A program made the position numbers and the translations under genes. A stretch of 64,000 bases of DNA, taken from Azophilus sp965116165 (GTDB lineage: Bacteria > Pseudomonadota > Gammaproteobacteria > Pseudomonadales > Azotimanducaceae). The stretch is taken from positions 2,480,001 through 2,544,000 of the forward strand of contig OZ220484.1 in the NCBI GenBank assembly GCA_965116165.1. Direction: 5' to 3'. Below, piece after piece: positions 26,254-34,627 of the stretch. Numbering within the stretch: position 1 is the first letter of the stretch; every line of letters begins with the position of its first letter. The notes beneath the pieces are model-generated. The model was not told the DNA's origin. It did no database searches and saw nothing but the letters and a program-made list of their open reading frames with translations.

Positions 26254-27003
26254 GTGGGCGAGGCAATGCGCATATATCGCTTTTTCATCGATGCGATGGA
26301 TCCTGCAAGATTGCCCATGGTCCGGCTGGCCGAATATATGAAGGAGCTTGCCGGGCTGTTCGGGGTGCACGAGCATGTTCACTTTGACCGGGTAGAAAAT
26401 GGCAGCACGGTTCTGGTCCAACATGTCGACCACGCGGGTATTCCGCTGGTTGAGAAACGCTTGGATGCCGCAGCTTCGGGCAACCCGCCTCGGGACATCG
26501 CCAAGTACTTGAGGCGTATCGATGATCGATTGGCCGAGGATGGGGCTAGAGCAAGCCTCCAACTAAGCACCGGTGCCGAAGTCCTGAGTTTCCTTGGAAG
26601 AGAGCGCCCCCCGCGGTCGGATATCGGTCCATTCCAGCAGGATGGTTTCTTCGATGGCATGCTGATCCGGGTGGGCGGCAAGGCCGATACGGTTCCGGTT
26701 CACTTGCGGGATGGCGATGCGATTCACCTTTGCAACGCGTCGCGTGAGATGGCCCGACGGTTGGCCGCGCACCTCTTTGATGGCACGATCCGTGTCTATG
26801 GCAATGGGCGATGGAAGCGGGCCGCGGAGGGCCACTGGACACTCCTACGCTTCGACATAAAGCATTTCGAATTGTTAGATGACGCACCTCTACCCTCGGT
26901 CGTGCAAGCGCTCCGCGAAATTCCGGGCAGCGGTTGGTCACAGATCGAAGATCCATTGGCGGAACTTCGCCGCTTGCGGGAAGCAAGCGAATACGATTGC
27001 TGA
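26254..27003 (+). CDS. Uncharacterised 249-aa partner of a PIN nuclease (antitoxin-like)
   Basis: It starts at GTG 26254 behind GGAGAG. I do not recognise the family. The N-terminal half (RIYRFFIDAMDPARLPMVRL onward) is helical and charged with HVHFDRVENGSTVLVQHVD. The C-terminal half has a beta-rich stretch (FDGTIRVYGNGRWKRA) and an acidic end (LRRLREASEYDC). The stop overlaps the ATG of the PIN gene (TGATG), so the two form a unit. The order, partner then PIN nuclease, is that of VapBC-type toxin-antitoxin pairs, but 249 aa is large for an antitoxin. Partial copies at 22349 and 27835 show the unit is duplicated and shuffled locally. Confidence 0.65.
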   Translation: MGEAMRIYRFFIDAMDPARLPMVRLAEYMKELAGLFGVHEHVHFDRVENGSTVLVQHVDHAGIPLVEKRLDAAASGNPPRDIAKYLRRIDDRLAEDGARASLQLSTGAEVLSFLGRERPPRSDIGPFQQDGFFDGMLIRVGGKADTVPVHLRDGDAIHLCNASREMARRLAAHLFDGTIRVYGNGRWKRAAEGHWTLLRFDIKHFELLDDAPLPSVVQALREIPGSGWSQIEDPLAELRRLREASEYDC

Positions 27004-27533
27004 TGGCGGTGTTCGATGCAACGGCCTTGATTCACCTCTTGGAGCCGGACGCTTCGGCGATTGTCGATCCAGCTACCCGAAAGCCTGCGTCCGATGCGAA
27101 AGTCAGGTTTGATCATTTGGCCGATGAGCTGGAGACGAGGGGTGAACGCATCATTATCCCCACGCCGGCGTTGAGTGAAGTCCTTGTGCATGCGAACGAC
27201 GCTACAGCGAGCTATCTTAAAGTTCTCAACGACAGCTCGCGCTTCCGGATCGTATCCTTCGACGATCGCGCCGCAATCGAACTGGCCTGTATTGTTCGTG
27301 AGGGCCAATCCGAAAAGAATCTCCAAGTTCGCCCCGGCGGTACTCGGTCTACCCTCAAATTTGATCGCCAAATTTTGGCTATTGCCCGTGTTCATGACGA
27401 AGCGACGATCTATTCCGATGATAGGGATATGTACAAGCTTGGCGGACGATTGGGTTTCAAGGTTATTCGGACATATGAGCTACCCCGCCCTGTTGGTCAA
27501 CAGAAAACTTTTGTTTTTTCATCGGAGAGGTAG
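27003..27533 (+). CDS. PIN-domain nuclease, toxin-like
   Basis: From ATG 27003 (overlapping the upstream stop) the product is 176 aa. It shows the PIN acidic set: D5 in VFDATALIHLL, Glu in TPALSEVLVHA, Asp in LKFDRQILAIA and Asp-Asp in IYSDDRDM. The last is the usual C-terminal acidic site. PIN proteins are metal-dependent RNases, most often toxins. Start and partner support a toxin-antitoxin unit; activity is inferred. Confidence 0.82.
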   Translation: MAVFDATALIHLLEPDASAIVDPATRKPASDAKVRFDHLADELETRGERIIIPTPALSEVLVHANDATASYLKVLNDSSRFRIVSFDDRAAIELACIVREGQSEKNLQVRPGGTRSTLKFDRQILAIARVHDEATIYSDDRDMYKLGGRLGFKVIRTYELPRPVGQQKTFVFSSER

Positions 27534-27548
27534 GCATAGAGCCGCTAG

Positions 27549-27714
27549 GAGCCTGCGCCGTAGAACACCTGCGAGCGTTAATGGTGGGAATATGAAGCCG
27601 AAGTACCCTAAAAATCACCATCAAAGTGGGAGCGATGCCCAAAGTTATTCACGATTTTATCCCGGGAATGGTCTTCGGTGGGATGTGCCCCCACGAGAAT
27701 TTCCTACGGCGCAG
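27549..27714 (+). mobile_element. Family E MITE-like repeat with 8-bp target duplication
   Basis: It begins GAGCCTGCGCCGTAGAA and ends TTCCTACGGCGCAG. GCCGCTAG stands on both sides (27541-27548 and 27715-27722). The empty site, GCCGCTAGGAGAG, survives at 26237-26249 upstream of the complete gene copy, so insertion and duplication length can be read directly. Confidence 0.8.
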
Positions 27715-27722
27715 GCCGCTAG

Positions 27723-27821
27723 GGAACCTCTGATTAATTCTGTAGTCGCGGCATGCGATTCAATAAAATCAATAGCTTACGAGTATCTTGATGCTACTCT
27801 ATCGAATTGTTCAGACCTTCC
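27723..27821 (+). mobile_element. Family A MITE with CTAG duplication
   Basis: 99 bp, GGAACCTCTGATTAATTC to CAGACCTTCC, flanked by CTAG at 27719-27722 and 27822-27825. It inserted into the right-hand target repeat of the family E element, so it is the younger of the two. It ends next to the Shine-Dalgarno sequence of the gene fragment at 27835. Confidence 0.85.
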
Positions 27822-27834
27822 CTAGGAGAGAACC

Positions 27835-28155
27835 GTGAAAGAGGCAGTGCGCATATATCGCTTTTTCATCGATGCGATGGACCCTGCAAGATTGCCCATG
27901 GTCCGGCTGGCCGAATATATGAAGGAGCTTGCCGGGCTGTTCGGGGTGCACGAGCATGTTCACTTTGACCGGGTAGAAAATGACAGCACGGTTCTGGTCC
28001 AACATGTCGACCACGCGGGTATTCCGTTGGTTGAGAAACGCTTGGATGCCGCAGCTTCGGGCAACCCGCCTCGGGACATCGCCAAGTACTTGAGGCGTAT
28101 CGATGATCGATTGGCCGAGGATGGGGCTGGAGCAAGCCCCCAAATCGGGGCGTGA
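27835..28155 (+). pseudogene. 5' fragment of the PIN-associated gene (copy 3)
   Basis: The first 100 or so residues (VRIYRFFIDAMDPARLP onward) match 26254-26570 almost exactly. The match ends near EDGAGASP and the frame stops at 28155. The C-terminal half and the PIN gene are missing. Its stop overlaps the GTG start of the SulP gene, so the fragment now forms the leader of that gene. It could still be transcribed as a short peptide. Confidence 0.8.
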
Positions 28156-29999
28156 ACGAAAACGAGTCCGCATCCGCCCCCGCTCCCGCCAAGCCAAGCG
28201 CATCCCGTCCAAGCGGACGGTGGCTCGGCTACCTGCCGCTAATCGGTGTATTGCGGCGTTATCGACGTGGCGATCTTCAGTACGACCTGATGGCGGGGTT
28301 GGTGGTCGCCATCATCTGCGTGCCCAAGTCGATGGCATATGCCTTTCTTGCCGGACTCCCACCCCAGGCCGGGCTTTATGCCTGTTTGCTGCCCATGCTG
28401 GTCTACGCGATTCTCGGCTCCTCGCGCCACCTGATAGTGGGGCCCGTGGCGGTGGCCGCATTGATGGTGGCGGCCGCCGTCGGCCAGCTCGCGCCTCACT
28501 TCGATGGGGGGGCAATGGCCGTGACCACCGTGATTTGCGTCGAAGCGGGGCTCTTTTTGCTGGTGCTTCGGTTTACCCAGATGGGCGGTGTGGTCAACCT
28601 GTTAAGCCACCCGGTGATCACCGGCTTCATCAACGCGGCGGCGGTGCTCATTATTTTGAGTCAATTGAATGGGTTTACCGGCATCGTCAAGGATGAGGGC
28701 GCTATTCCCATCGCTGCCCTTTGGCACATCGTAACACACATCGAATCGCTTAACCCGACCACCCTGGTGCTCGCGGTCCTCAGCCTGGGGTTGCTTTGGG
28801 GCATGCGCCGTTACGGCGATAGGCTCGGCGCACGGATTTGGCCGGCGCTTGCGGGATCGGCGGTGATTTCCCGATCCGCGCCATTGGTGGTGCTGCTGTT
28901 TGCCACGCTGGTGGTGGCCCTGTTCGATCTCGACCGGAACTTGGCCGTGGCGACCGCCGGCCATGTCCCCGGCGGCTTGCCGGAATTTACGCTGCCGCCA
29001 TTGGATCCGGTGATGTGGCTGCAGGCAATGCCTTCGGCGGCCATGATTGCGGCGGTGATCTTTGTGGAAAGCTACACCATCGGCTCGTCGCTGGCGGTAC
29101 GGGAGCGCGCCCGGGTGGACAATCCACAGGAACTTCTGGCGCTCGGGGTGGCCAACATCACCGCGGGATTTTCCGGTGCCACGCCGGTCGCGGGCAGCTT
29201 TTCGGGCAGCAGTGTCAACCACCAGGCCGGTGCCCGCACACCGGTCAGTTCGCTGGTTTGCGTAATGGTGATATTGGTGGTGCTCTGGGTTGCCACGCCA
29301 CTTTTCAAAGACTTGCCGCAGGCCACCCTCGCGGCGATTGTGATCATCTCGGTCCTGGGCTTGATCGATCTGGGGTCCGTGCTGCGCCACTGGCGCGTGT
29401 ATCGGGAAGACGGCGTGACGGAACTGGTGACCTTTGCAACGGTGCTCGCCCTGGGCGTGGAGATCGGCCTGATTGCCGGGGTGCTGCTTTCCATCGCATT
29501 TTTCCTGCGCCGCTCCAGCCGGGGCCAGGTCACGGTGGTCGGGCTGGTTGGCGACGCCGACCGTTTAAGCGCCGTGTGCGGGAACGATGCCCAGTCGCGG
29601 GGTGCGGATCGAGAGCAGGCGCAAACCGGCCAGCGCATCATCGCCATCCGCGTGGATGAGAACCTCTTTTTCGGCAACGCGGAAAATATTGAAACACGGC
29701 TGTTGCGTATCATTGATCGTCGGCCCGGCACGGAGCGGGTGATTCTGGTGTGCGGCGGGATCAATGTCGTCGATGTGAGTGGTGTTGAAATGCTGGCCCG
29801 GCTGAACGACAGCCTTGACCAGCAGGGCATTGATCTGCATCTGTCCGATGTCAAGCCCTCCGTGGAGGCACAACTCAAACGCTCCAGGCTGCTTGAAGAA
29901 TTGACCGGCCGGCTCTTTTCCACCACCGCCCAGGCCGCAACGGCGTTGGAGCGGGAAACCACCGGGGATAAAGTGGTTCGAAAACGCGCGGGTGGCTGA
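28152..29999 (+). CDS. SulP-family anion permease with STAS domain
   Basis: The 615-aa protein has a polar N-terminus, then about 10-12 membrane segments with the SulP signature (YDLMAGLVVAIICVPKSMAY, AGLPPQAGLYACLLPMLVY). A conserved transport core follows (GVANITAGFSGATPVAGSFS). The last 110 residues form a STAS domain (IIAIRVDENLFFGNAENIE, VILVCGGINVVDVSGVEML). SulP proteins take up sulfate, bicarbonate or other anions in exchange or symport. The substrate is not fixed by sequence. The chosen GTG overlaps the preceding fragment; the Shine-Dalgarno is weak (ATCGGGGC). Confidence 0.88.
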   Translation: MNENESASAPAPAKPSASRPSGRWLGYLPLIGVLRRYRRGDLQYDLMAGLVVAIICVPKSMAYAFLAGLPPQAGLYACLLPMLVYAILGSSRHLIVGPVAVAALMVAAAVGQLAPHFDGGAMAVTTVICVEAGLFLLVLRFTQMGGVVNLLSHPVITGFINAAAVLIILSQLNGFTGIVKDEGAIPIAALWHIVTHIESLNPTTLVLAVLSLGLLWGMRRYGDRLGARIWPALAGSAVISRSAPLVVLLFATLVVALFDLDRNLAVATAGHVPGGLPEFTLPPLDPVMWLQAMPSAAMIAAVIFVESYTIGSSLAVRERARVDNPQELLALGVANITAGFSGATPVAGSFSGSSVNHQAGARTPVSSLVCVMVILVVLWVATPLFKDLPQATLAAIVIISVLGLIDLGSVLRHWRVYREDGVTELVTFATVLALGVEIGLIAGVLLSIAFFLRRSSRGQVTVVGLVGDADRLSAVCGNDAQSRGADREQAQTGQRIIAIRVDENLFFGNAENIETRLLRIIDRRPGTERVILVCGGINVVDVSGVEMLARLNDSLDQQGIDLHLSDVKPSVEAQLKRSRLLEELTGRLFSTTAQAATALERETTGDKVVRKRAGG

Positions 30000-30271
30000 C
30001 AGGCGGTGCCGAACCCCTCTGCGAATAGCGGTCCTCTTCGGAACCCGCGCCAAAGCGGAATGGGTGTCGCCCAGAAACTCCTTGCCGGTTGACCAGACCC
30101 ACTGGCCTATCGACGGTTATTAGATGCCCTCGTTTGGGGTGGTGCTTGATCGGACGACGGTGGAAACCGGCGTGATGGAATGCCGGGCGGCGGCGTTTTT
30201 TGTGTGCGTTGATCCACCATTATCAGTTGCATAGAGCGACTGTTTGCGTGAGATTCAACAGCGCATTATCT

Positions 30272-30335
30272 TAGCCCGACCTATTCGTGAATGAACGCGG
30301 CGAGGCTGGAGAAGCGGAGAAATGGGTTGCCGCCA
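30272..30335 (+). mobile_element. Family C left-end fragment in a 386-bp gap
   Basis: TAGCCCGACCTATTCGTGA and ATGAACGCGGCGAGGCTGG match the family C left end; the right half is missing. The rest of the gap 30000-30385 shows no gene. AAGGTG at 30373 could serve the next start. Confidence 0.55.
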
Positions 30336-30385
30336 ATCGCGTTAACGGTGGTGGTTTGAGGAGGTCATCATAAGGTGCGGCTACT

Positions 30386-31285
30386 GTGCCCAAGAAACTG
30401 AATTCCCACGACAAGACAAATCAGCCGTGCCCGGGCGGCTACAGCACCCGGGAAGTAGCGGGTCTGATTGGCCTGCAGCCCAGCCAGATTCGTCATTACG
30501 CCCGCTGCGGCATCCTGAGTCCGGAGCGCGATGCGCACGGCAAATTCCGATTCCGATTTCAGGATATTGTGCTGTTGCGCACGGCCAAGGGCCTGATGGG
30601 CGCCAATGTGAGCACACGGGACGTTCACAGTGCGCTCCGCAAACTGCGGGGAGAACTCAAGTCGGTGAAGTCCCTGGCCAGTGTGCGCATATTTGCCGAC
30701 GGCGGGAATGTGGTTGTTAGCAGCGAGCAGCAAATTTGGAACGTTGCAAGCGGCCAGGGACATTTCAATTTCTCGGTTCGGGATCTCGCGGACAATGTCG
30801 CGGAGTTGGCGAACAATCACATGGCCGCCGCCGTGGAAACCGATGAATTGAGCAGCAACGAGTGGTACAGCTTGGGCGTTGACTTAGAGGAAGTGGATAT
30901 CCGCAAGGCGCCGGAGTGCTACCGGCACGCCCTGCGACTCGATCCTGAGCATGCCGATGCCCACGTCAACCTAGGCCGCCTCTACCAGCTTGAGGGCAAT
31001 TTTAGGCAGGCCAAGCGACACTATGGATTGGCGTTGGCGGCGGTCGACGATCATCCGCTCGCCCATTACAACATCGGCACGATCTTCGATGAACTCGATG
31101 AACTCGACCGGGCGGCAGAGCACTACCGCATGGCTCCGGATGTGGCGGATGCGCATTACAACCTGGCACGCATTTTCAAGATGCAGGGAGACGAGGTTTC
31201 CCACCAACGCCACTTGGGCCGCTACCGGCGGCTATTGGAGCAGGCGGGTGGGTTGGCGGACGAAGAGCCGCCCGAGCGGGCTTGA
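30386..31285 (+). CDS. MerR-type HTH protein fused to tetratricopeptide repeats
   Basis: The 299-aa product starts at GTG 30386. The N-terminal 75 residues form a MerR-like winged helix (YSTREVAGLIGLQPSQIRHY, GILSPERDAHGKFRFRFQD). A linker follows. The C-terminal half holds three or four TPR units (CYRHALRLDPEHADAHVNLG, KRHYGLALAAVDDHPLAHYN, AEHYRMAPDVADAHYNLAR). Classical MerR proteins have a metal- or drug-binding C-terminus; here a protein-interaction scaffold takes its place. It probably controls transcription in response to a protein partner. No target is evident. Confidence 0.85.
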   Translation: MPKKLNSHDKTNQPCPGGYSTREVAGLIGLQPSQIRHYARCGILSPERDAHGKFRFRFQDIVLLRTAKGLMGANVSTRDVHSALRKLRGELKSVKSLASVRIFADGGNVVVSSEQQIWNVASGQGHFNFSVRDLADNVAELANNHMAAAVETDELSSNEWYSLGVDLEEVDIRKAPECYRHALRLDPEHADAHVNLGRLYQLEGNFRQAKRHYGLALAAVDDHPLAHYNIGTIFDELDELDRAAEHYRMAPDVADAHYNLARIFKMQGDEVSHQRHLGRYRRLLEQAGGLADEEPPERA

Positions 31286-31317
31286 GCCGGTATCCTGTCA
31301 AGTCCCTTGTTTATTCG

Positions 31318-31508
31318 CCTTAATCCCCTGATAAGGCATGGTCCGGCACACCGGAAATCCCCGCGCCAGCAAGGCTGGCATGCGAAAATAAGGCTTTCCG
31401 GTAACTCACTTGGCAGGTGAGTTTTTCGAAGACCCTATTTTCGCCCGCGCGACCTCGCCAAGCAGACTTTTTTGGAAAATCCACCAACCCCTTATCAGGG
31501 GATTAAGG
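31318..31508. repeat. Nested palindromic structure with perfect 19-bp outer arms
   Basis: The outer arms CCTTAATCCCCTGATAAGG (31318-31336) and CCTTATCAGGGGATTAAGG (31490-31508) are exact inverted copies. Inside, GCGAAAATA (31382) pairs with TATTTTCGC (31437), and AACTCAC/GTGAGTT makes the inner hairpin. A side hairpin GCCAGC-GGCTGGC sits near 31366. It could be a structured RNA, a 3' end for the MerR gene or a MITE of a sixth family. Confidence 0.65.
31403..31426 (+). terminator. Rho-independent terminator-like hairpin
   Basis: A 7-bp stem (AACTCAC / GTGAGTT) with a 7-nt loop is followed by T's (GTTTTTCG). It lies 120 nt after the MerR-TPR stop and forms the core of the larger palindrome. 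It could end that transcript. Confidence 0.55.
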
Positions 31509-31516
31509 TTTATTCA

Positions 31517-31616
31517 GGACTTATAAAGGAAAGTTGACAGAAACCGACATGTGGTGGTTTTCAGGCGCTCAATCCTCAACATATAGTGATGCGTCAACTT
31601 ATGTATATAAGTCCCA
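31517..31616. mobile_element. Family D MITE
   Basis: Ends GGACTTATAAAGGAAAGTTG and CAACTTATGTATATAAGTCC form imperfect inverted repeats about 100 bp apart. The inner block ACCGACATGTGGTGG is shared with copies near 41557 and 50443. It touches the 3' end of feoB. Confidence 0.65.
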
Positions 31617-31617
31617 T

Positions 31618-33780
31618 TTATTCGGATACCTGCAACACCGGTATGAGATTCTGATCCCGCTGCCGCTTTCTTCCCCAGCGGATGAGCAGCGTAAAGCCCG
31701 CGCCGGCCAACGCGAGCGCCATCGTTAGCCAGCCGATCGCCGCCACGGTGTCGCTGCCCAAGGAGCCGATCTGATAGACAGCCACCGCCACGCTGTAGGC
31801 CATGATCAATGACCAGGTGGTTGAGAAGATGGCCCAAAACGAGCCGAGTTCTTTATAGATGACACCGATGGTTGCCACGCACGGCATGTAGAGCAGAATG
31901 AACAGCAGGTAGCTAAAGGCGCCGAGTTCGCCGTGGAATAGCGCTCGCATCACGGCGATGGTGTTCAATTCCACTTCTTGGAGGGTGGCGGTTGCGCCTG
32001 CGTCGCCGAGGGTGTCGAGATTGAGGCCAAGCGGGTCGGCAAAGGCACCGCCGAGACCCGCGAGATTCTCGGGTACGCTCGCGACCGCGGCACCCAGCAG
32101 CGCCGACAAATCCGCCTCCCCTGCGCCTGTTTGCGGTGCGTACAGGGCGTCCAGCGTACCCACCACCACCTCCTTGGCGAAGATGCCGGTGAATATCCCA
32201 ACCGTTGCGGGCCAATTTTCCTCATCGATGCCCATGGGGTGAAAGATCGGGGTCAGGGTTCGACCGATGGCGGAAAGCACGGACTTCTCGCTGTCCTGAT
32301 TGCCGATGCTGCCGTCGACGCCGAAGGAGTTCACCGTGTTCAAGATCACCACCACCAACACGATGGCCTTGCCGGCCCGCACCAAAAAACCTCGAAGGCG
32401 CTGCCAGGTTTGCAGCAACAGCCCTTTAAACGTGGGCCTGTGGTAGGCGGGCAATTCCAGCAAAAAGGAACCGGCCGGCACGGCAATAAGATGTTTGCGC
32501 ACCACCATGGCGGAGATGACCGCCACAACGATGCCGATGAGGTAGAGCCCAAACACGATGTTCTGGCCGCCACTCGGGAAGAATGCGGCGGCAAACAGCG
32601 CATAGACCGTGAGCCGGGCGCCGCACGACATATAGGGCGCCATGATCGTTGTTAGAATCCGGTCGGGCTGATTATCGAGGGTGCGCGTGGCCATCACGGC
32701 GGGCACGTTGCAGCCGAAGCCGACGATGAGCGGTACGAACGACTTGCCGGGCAGGCCGAGCGCTCGCAGCAACCGGTCAACGATGAAGGCGACCCGACCC
32801 ATGTAGCCGGAGTCCTCAAGGAACGACAGGGCTAAAAACAGGCAGGCGATTACAGGTATGAAGGTGCCCACCAGTTGGATGCCGCCGCCGACCCCATCCG
32901 CCACAAATACGATGATCCACTCGGGTATGCCCGCGGCGGCAAGCAGTTGCCTCGGCACTTCGACAAAAAGGGCGCTACCCGCCAAATCGAAAAAGTCGAT
33001 AAACGCGGATCCGATATTGATGGCGAACAGGAACATCAAGTACATGACACCGAGAAAGATCGGAAACGCGAGGTAGCGATTAAGCACCACCCGGTCGATA
33101 CGCTCGGTCAAGGTGTGCCGGACGCTGGTGATCGACAAGCAGCCTTCAAGCATCCGATCGATTTCCCGATAGCGGGCCTCGGGGCTGGCAAACGATATCC
33201 GGGCAGCGGCGGTCTCGGTGATATCGGCTTCGCTTTCACGACTGGCGGCCCGGCTGGCAAGCGGTACCCATGCGGCGGCGGCCTCGGTGGTCGGGCGGGT
33301 CAATATGGCGTCTTTTAGCGCACCGATACCGTCATTGCGTGTGGCAATGAGCGGGACAACCGGACATCCGAGCCGCTTGGCGAGGCCGAAAGTGTCGATG
33401 TGATAGCCGTTCTTGTCGGCAACATCCATCATGTTGAGCGCCACCACCAGTGGCCGGCCTCTTTCGAGCAGTTCAAGCGTTAGATAAAGGCCCCTGGCGA
33501 GGCTTGAGGCATCGATGACGTTGACCAATATGTCGGCCCGTTCTTCCGCCACGTACCGCTGAACGATTTGCTCGTCGATGGCCGCGCCCGGCGATTCCAG
33601 CGCGTAGGTACCCGGCAGGTCCACCACCTCGACGGCATCGCTTCCGTGGTGGAACCCTCCGGTCCGGCGCTCGACAGTCACCCCCGGCCAGTTGCCGACA
33701 CGTTGATGGGCACCGGTCAGCGCATTGAATAGCGTGGATTTTCCGCAATTCGGGTTGCCGATCAGGGCGATGGTGGTCAC
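31618..33780 (-). CDS. feoB: Ferrous iron transport protein B, FeoB
   Basis: The 720-aa protein has an N-terminal G domain: GNPNCGKST (G1), VVDLPGTYAL (G3) and NMMDVADK (G4). A helical insert and a polytopic membrane part with two Gate domains follow (conserved GFGCNVPAVMATR, and GIFAKEVVVGTL). FeoB moves Fe(II) across the inner membrane. It starts with GTG 33780, overlapping the feoA TGA (GTGA), so feoA-feoB are coupled. A weak 23-residue duplication (TEAAAAWVPLAS / TETAAARISFAS) is visible after the G domain. Confidence 0.95.
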   Translation of the reverse strand: MTTIALIGNPNCGKSTLFNALTGAHQRVGNWPGVTVERRTGGFHHGSDAVEVVDLPGTYALESPGAAIDEQIVQRYVAEERADILVNVIDASSLARGLYLTLELLERGRPLVVALNMMDVADKNGYHIDTFGLAKRLGCPVVPLIATRNDGIGALKDAILTRPTTEAAAAWVPLASRAASRESEADITETAAARISFASPEARYREIDRMLEGCLSITSVRHTLTERIDRVVLNRYLAFPIFLGVMYLMFLFAINIGSAFIDFFDLAGSALFVEVPRQLLAAAGIPEWIIVFVADGVGGGIQLVGTFIPVIACLFLALSFLEDSGYMGRVAFIVDRLLRALGLPGKSFVPLIVGFGCNVPAVMATRTLDNQPDRILTTIMAPYMSCGARLTVYALFAAAFFPSGGQNIVFGLYLIGIVVAVISAMVVRKHLIAVPAGSFLLELPAYHRPTFKGLLLQTWQRLRGFLVRAGKAIVLVVVILNTVNSFGVDGSIGNQDSEKSVLSAIGRTLTPIFHPMGIDEENWPATVGIFTGIFAKEVVVGTLDALYAPQTGAGEADLSALLGAAVASVPENLAGLGGAFADPLGLNLDTLGDAGATATLQEVELNTIAVMRALFHGELGAFSYLLFILLYMPCVATIGVIYKELGSFWAIFSTTWSLIMAYSVAVAVYQIGSLGSDTVAAIGWLTMALALAGAGFTLLIRWGRKRQRDQNLIPVLQVSE

Positions 33781-34103
33781 GGCTTGGGCGGTGTCGGTGG
33801 CCGCTCACCCCGCGGGAGCGAACTGGCCTCCGTCGGCCGGTCGACAGCACTATCGACCCCGAAGGCGGGCGGCCCGTTGAAATCCAACAGGAGACAACAG
33901 GCCTCCACGGGTCGCAGCGATAGGGAGAAGCCACGAAAGCCGATTTCGATGGGATCCCCCAACGGGGCCCGGCGCTTAACCCGGACGCTGGTGCCGGGAA
34001 TCAGTCCGAGGCGCAATAGCTTCTGCGCGTACGGCGAGTCCTCCGAATAGCCGGCGACCCGCGCGCTGTCTCCGGGATTCAAATTGGATAGGTTGACTTG
34101 CAT
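33777..34103 (-). CDS. feoA: Ferrous iron transport protein A, FeoA
   Basis: From the ATG at 34103 the product is 108 aa. The first 75 residues are a FeoA SH3-like domain (MQVNLSNLNPGDSARVAGYS, LLRLGLIPGTSVRVKRRAP). A disordered, proline-rich tail follows. FeoA is a small cytosolic partner needed by FeoB. The frame extends upstream to 34193, but that part crosses the promoter region and is unlikely to be translated. Confidence 0.9.
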   Translation of the reverse strand: MQVNLSNLNPGDSARVAGYSEDSPYAQKLLRLGLIPGTSVRVKRRAPLGDPIEIGFRGFSLSLRPVEACCLLLDFNGPPAFGVDSAVDRPTEASSLPRGERPPTPPKP

Positions 34104-34126
34104 GCCCGCGCCGAAGTGGATTCCCG

Positions 34127-34157
34127 TGCATTTAAATGCAAAATATTCTTGTTTGCA
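34127..34157. promoter_or_regulatory. AT-rich dyads upstream of feoA, candidate Fur site
   Basis: A perfect palindrome TGCATTTAAATGCA (34127-34140) is joined to a second dyad, TGCAAA-N9-TTTGCA (34137-34157). The region lies 24 nt upstream of the feoA start in otherwise GC-rich DNA, next to a fur gene. It does not match the textbook Fur box closely, so assignment to Fur is inferred from position. Confidence 0.45.
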
Positions 34158-34225
34158 ATGGGTGGGCGGGATCAGGTAAGTAATACGACCCAAAGGTGGC
34201 GGGGAATCGGGCGTCTACCGCAACC

Positions 34226-34627
34226 TCAATTCCGCTTGCGCACATAGAGCACAAGTTGATGATCCATCAATTCGAAGCCGTGTTCCTCCGCAATCTCCCG
34301 CTGCAGGGCCTCAATGCTCTCGTTGACGAACTCCGTAACCTGGCCGGTATCCACATCGATCATATGGTCGTGGTGGTCTCCGGCGGCCAGTTCATAGACG
34401 CTGTGCCCGTCGTCGAAATTGTGGCGTTGAACAATGCCGGCCGCCTCAAATTGGGTGAGCACACGATAGATCGTAGCCAGACCGACGGCCTCGTCCTGCT
34501 TGATCAGGCGCTTATAGACATCCTCGGCGCTTATGTGATGCGGTTCGGTATTGCTGAGCACCTCAAGCACCTTCAATCGCGGCAACGTAACCTTTAGTCC
34601 GGCCTTCTTTAGATCGGCTCCGCTCAA
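34226..34627 (-). CDS. fur: Ferric uptake regulator, Fur
   Basis: The 133-aa protein is a standard Fur: winged helix (LKKAGLKVTLPRLKVLEVL, EDVYKRLIKQDEAVGLATIYRVLTQFE as separate helices) and a dimerisation domain with metal-binding HDHMIDVDTGQVTEF and HSVYELAAGDHHDH. It represses iron-uptake genes when Fe(II) is bound. It is divergent in no sense from feoA, both being on the minus strand, and lies just upstream of it. Co-regulation is likely. Confidence 0.93.
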   Translation of the reverse strand: MSGADLKKAGLKVTLPRLKVLEVLSNTEPHHISAEDVYKRLIKQDEAVGLATIYRVLTQFEAAGIVQRHNFDDGHSVYELAAGDHHDHMIDVDTGQVTEFVNESIEALQREIAEEHGFELMDHQLVLYVRKRN

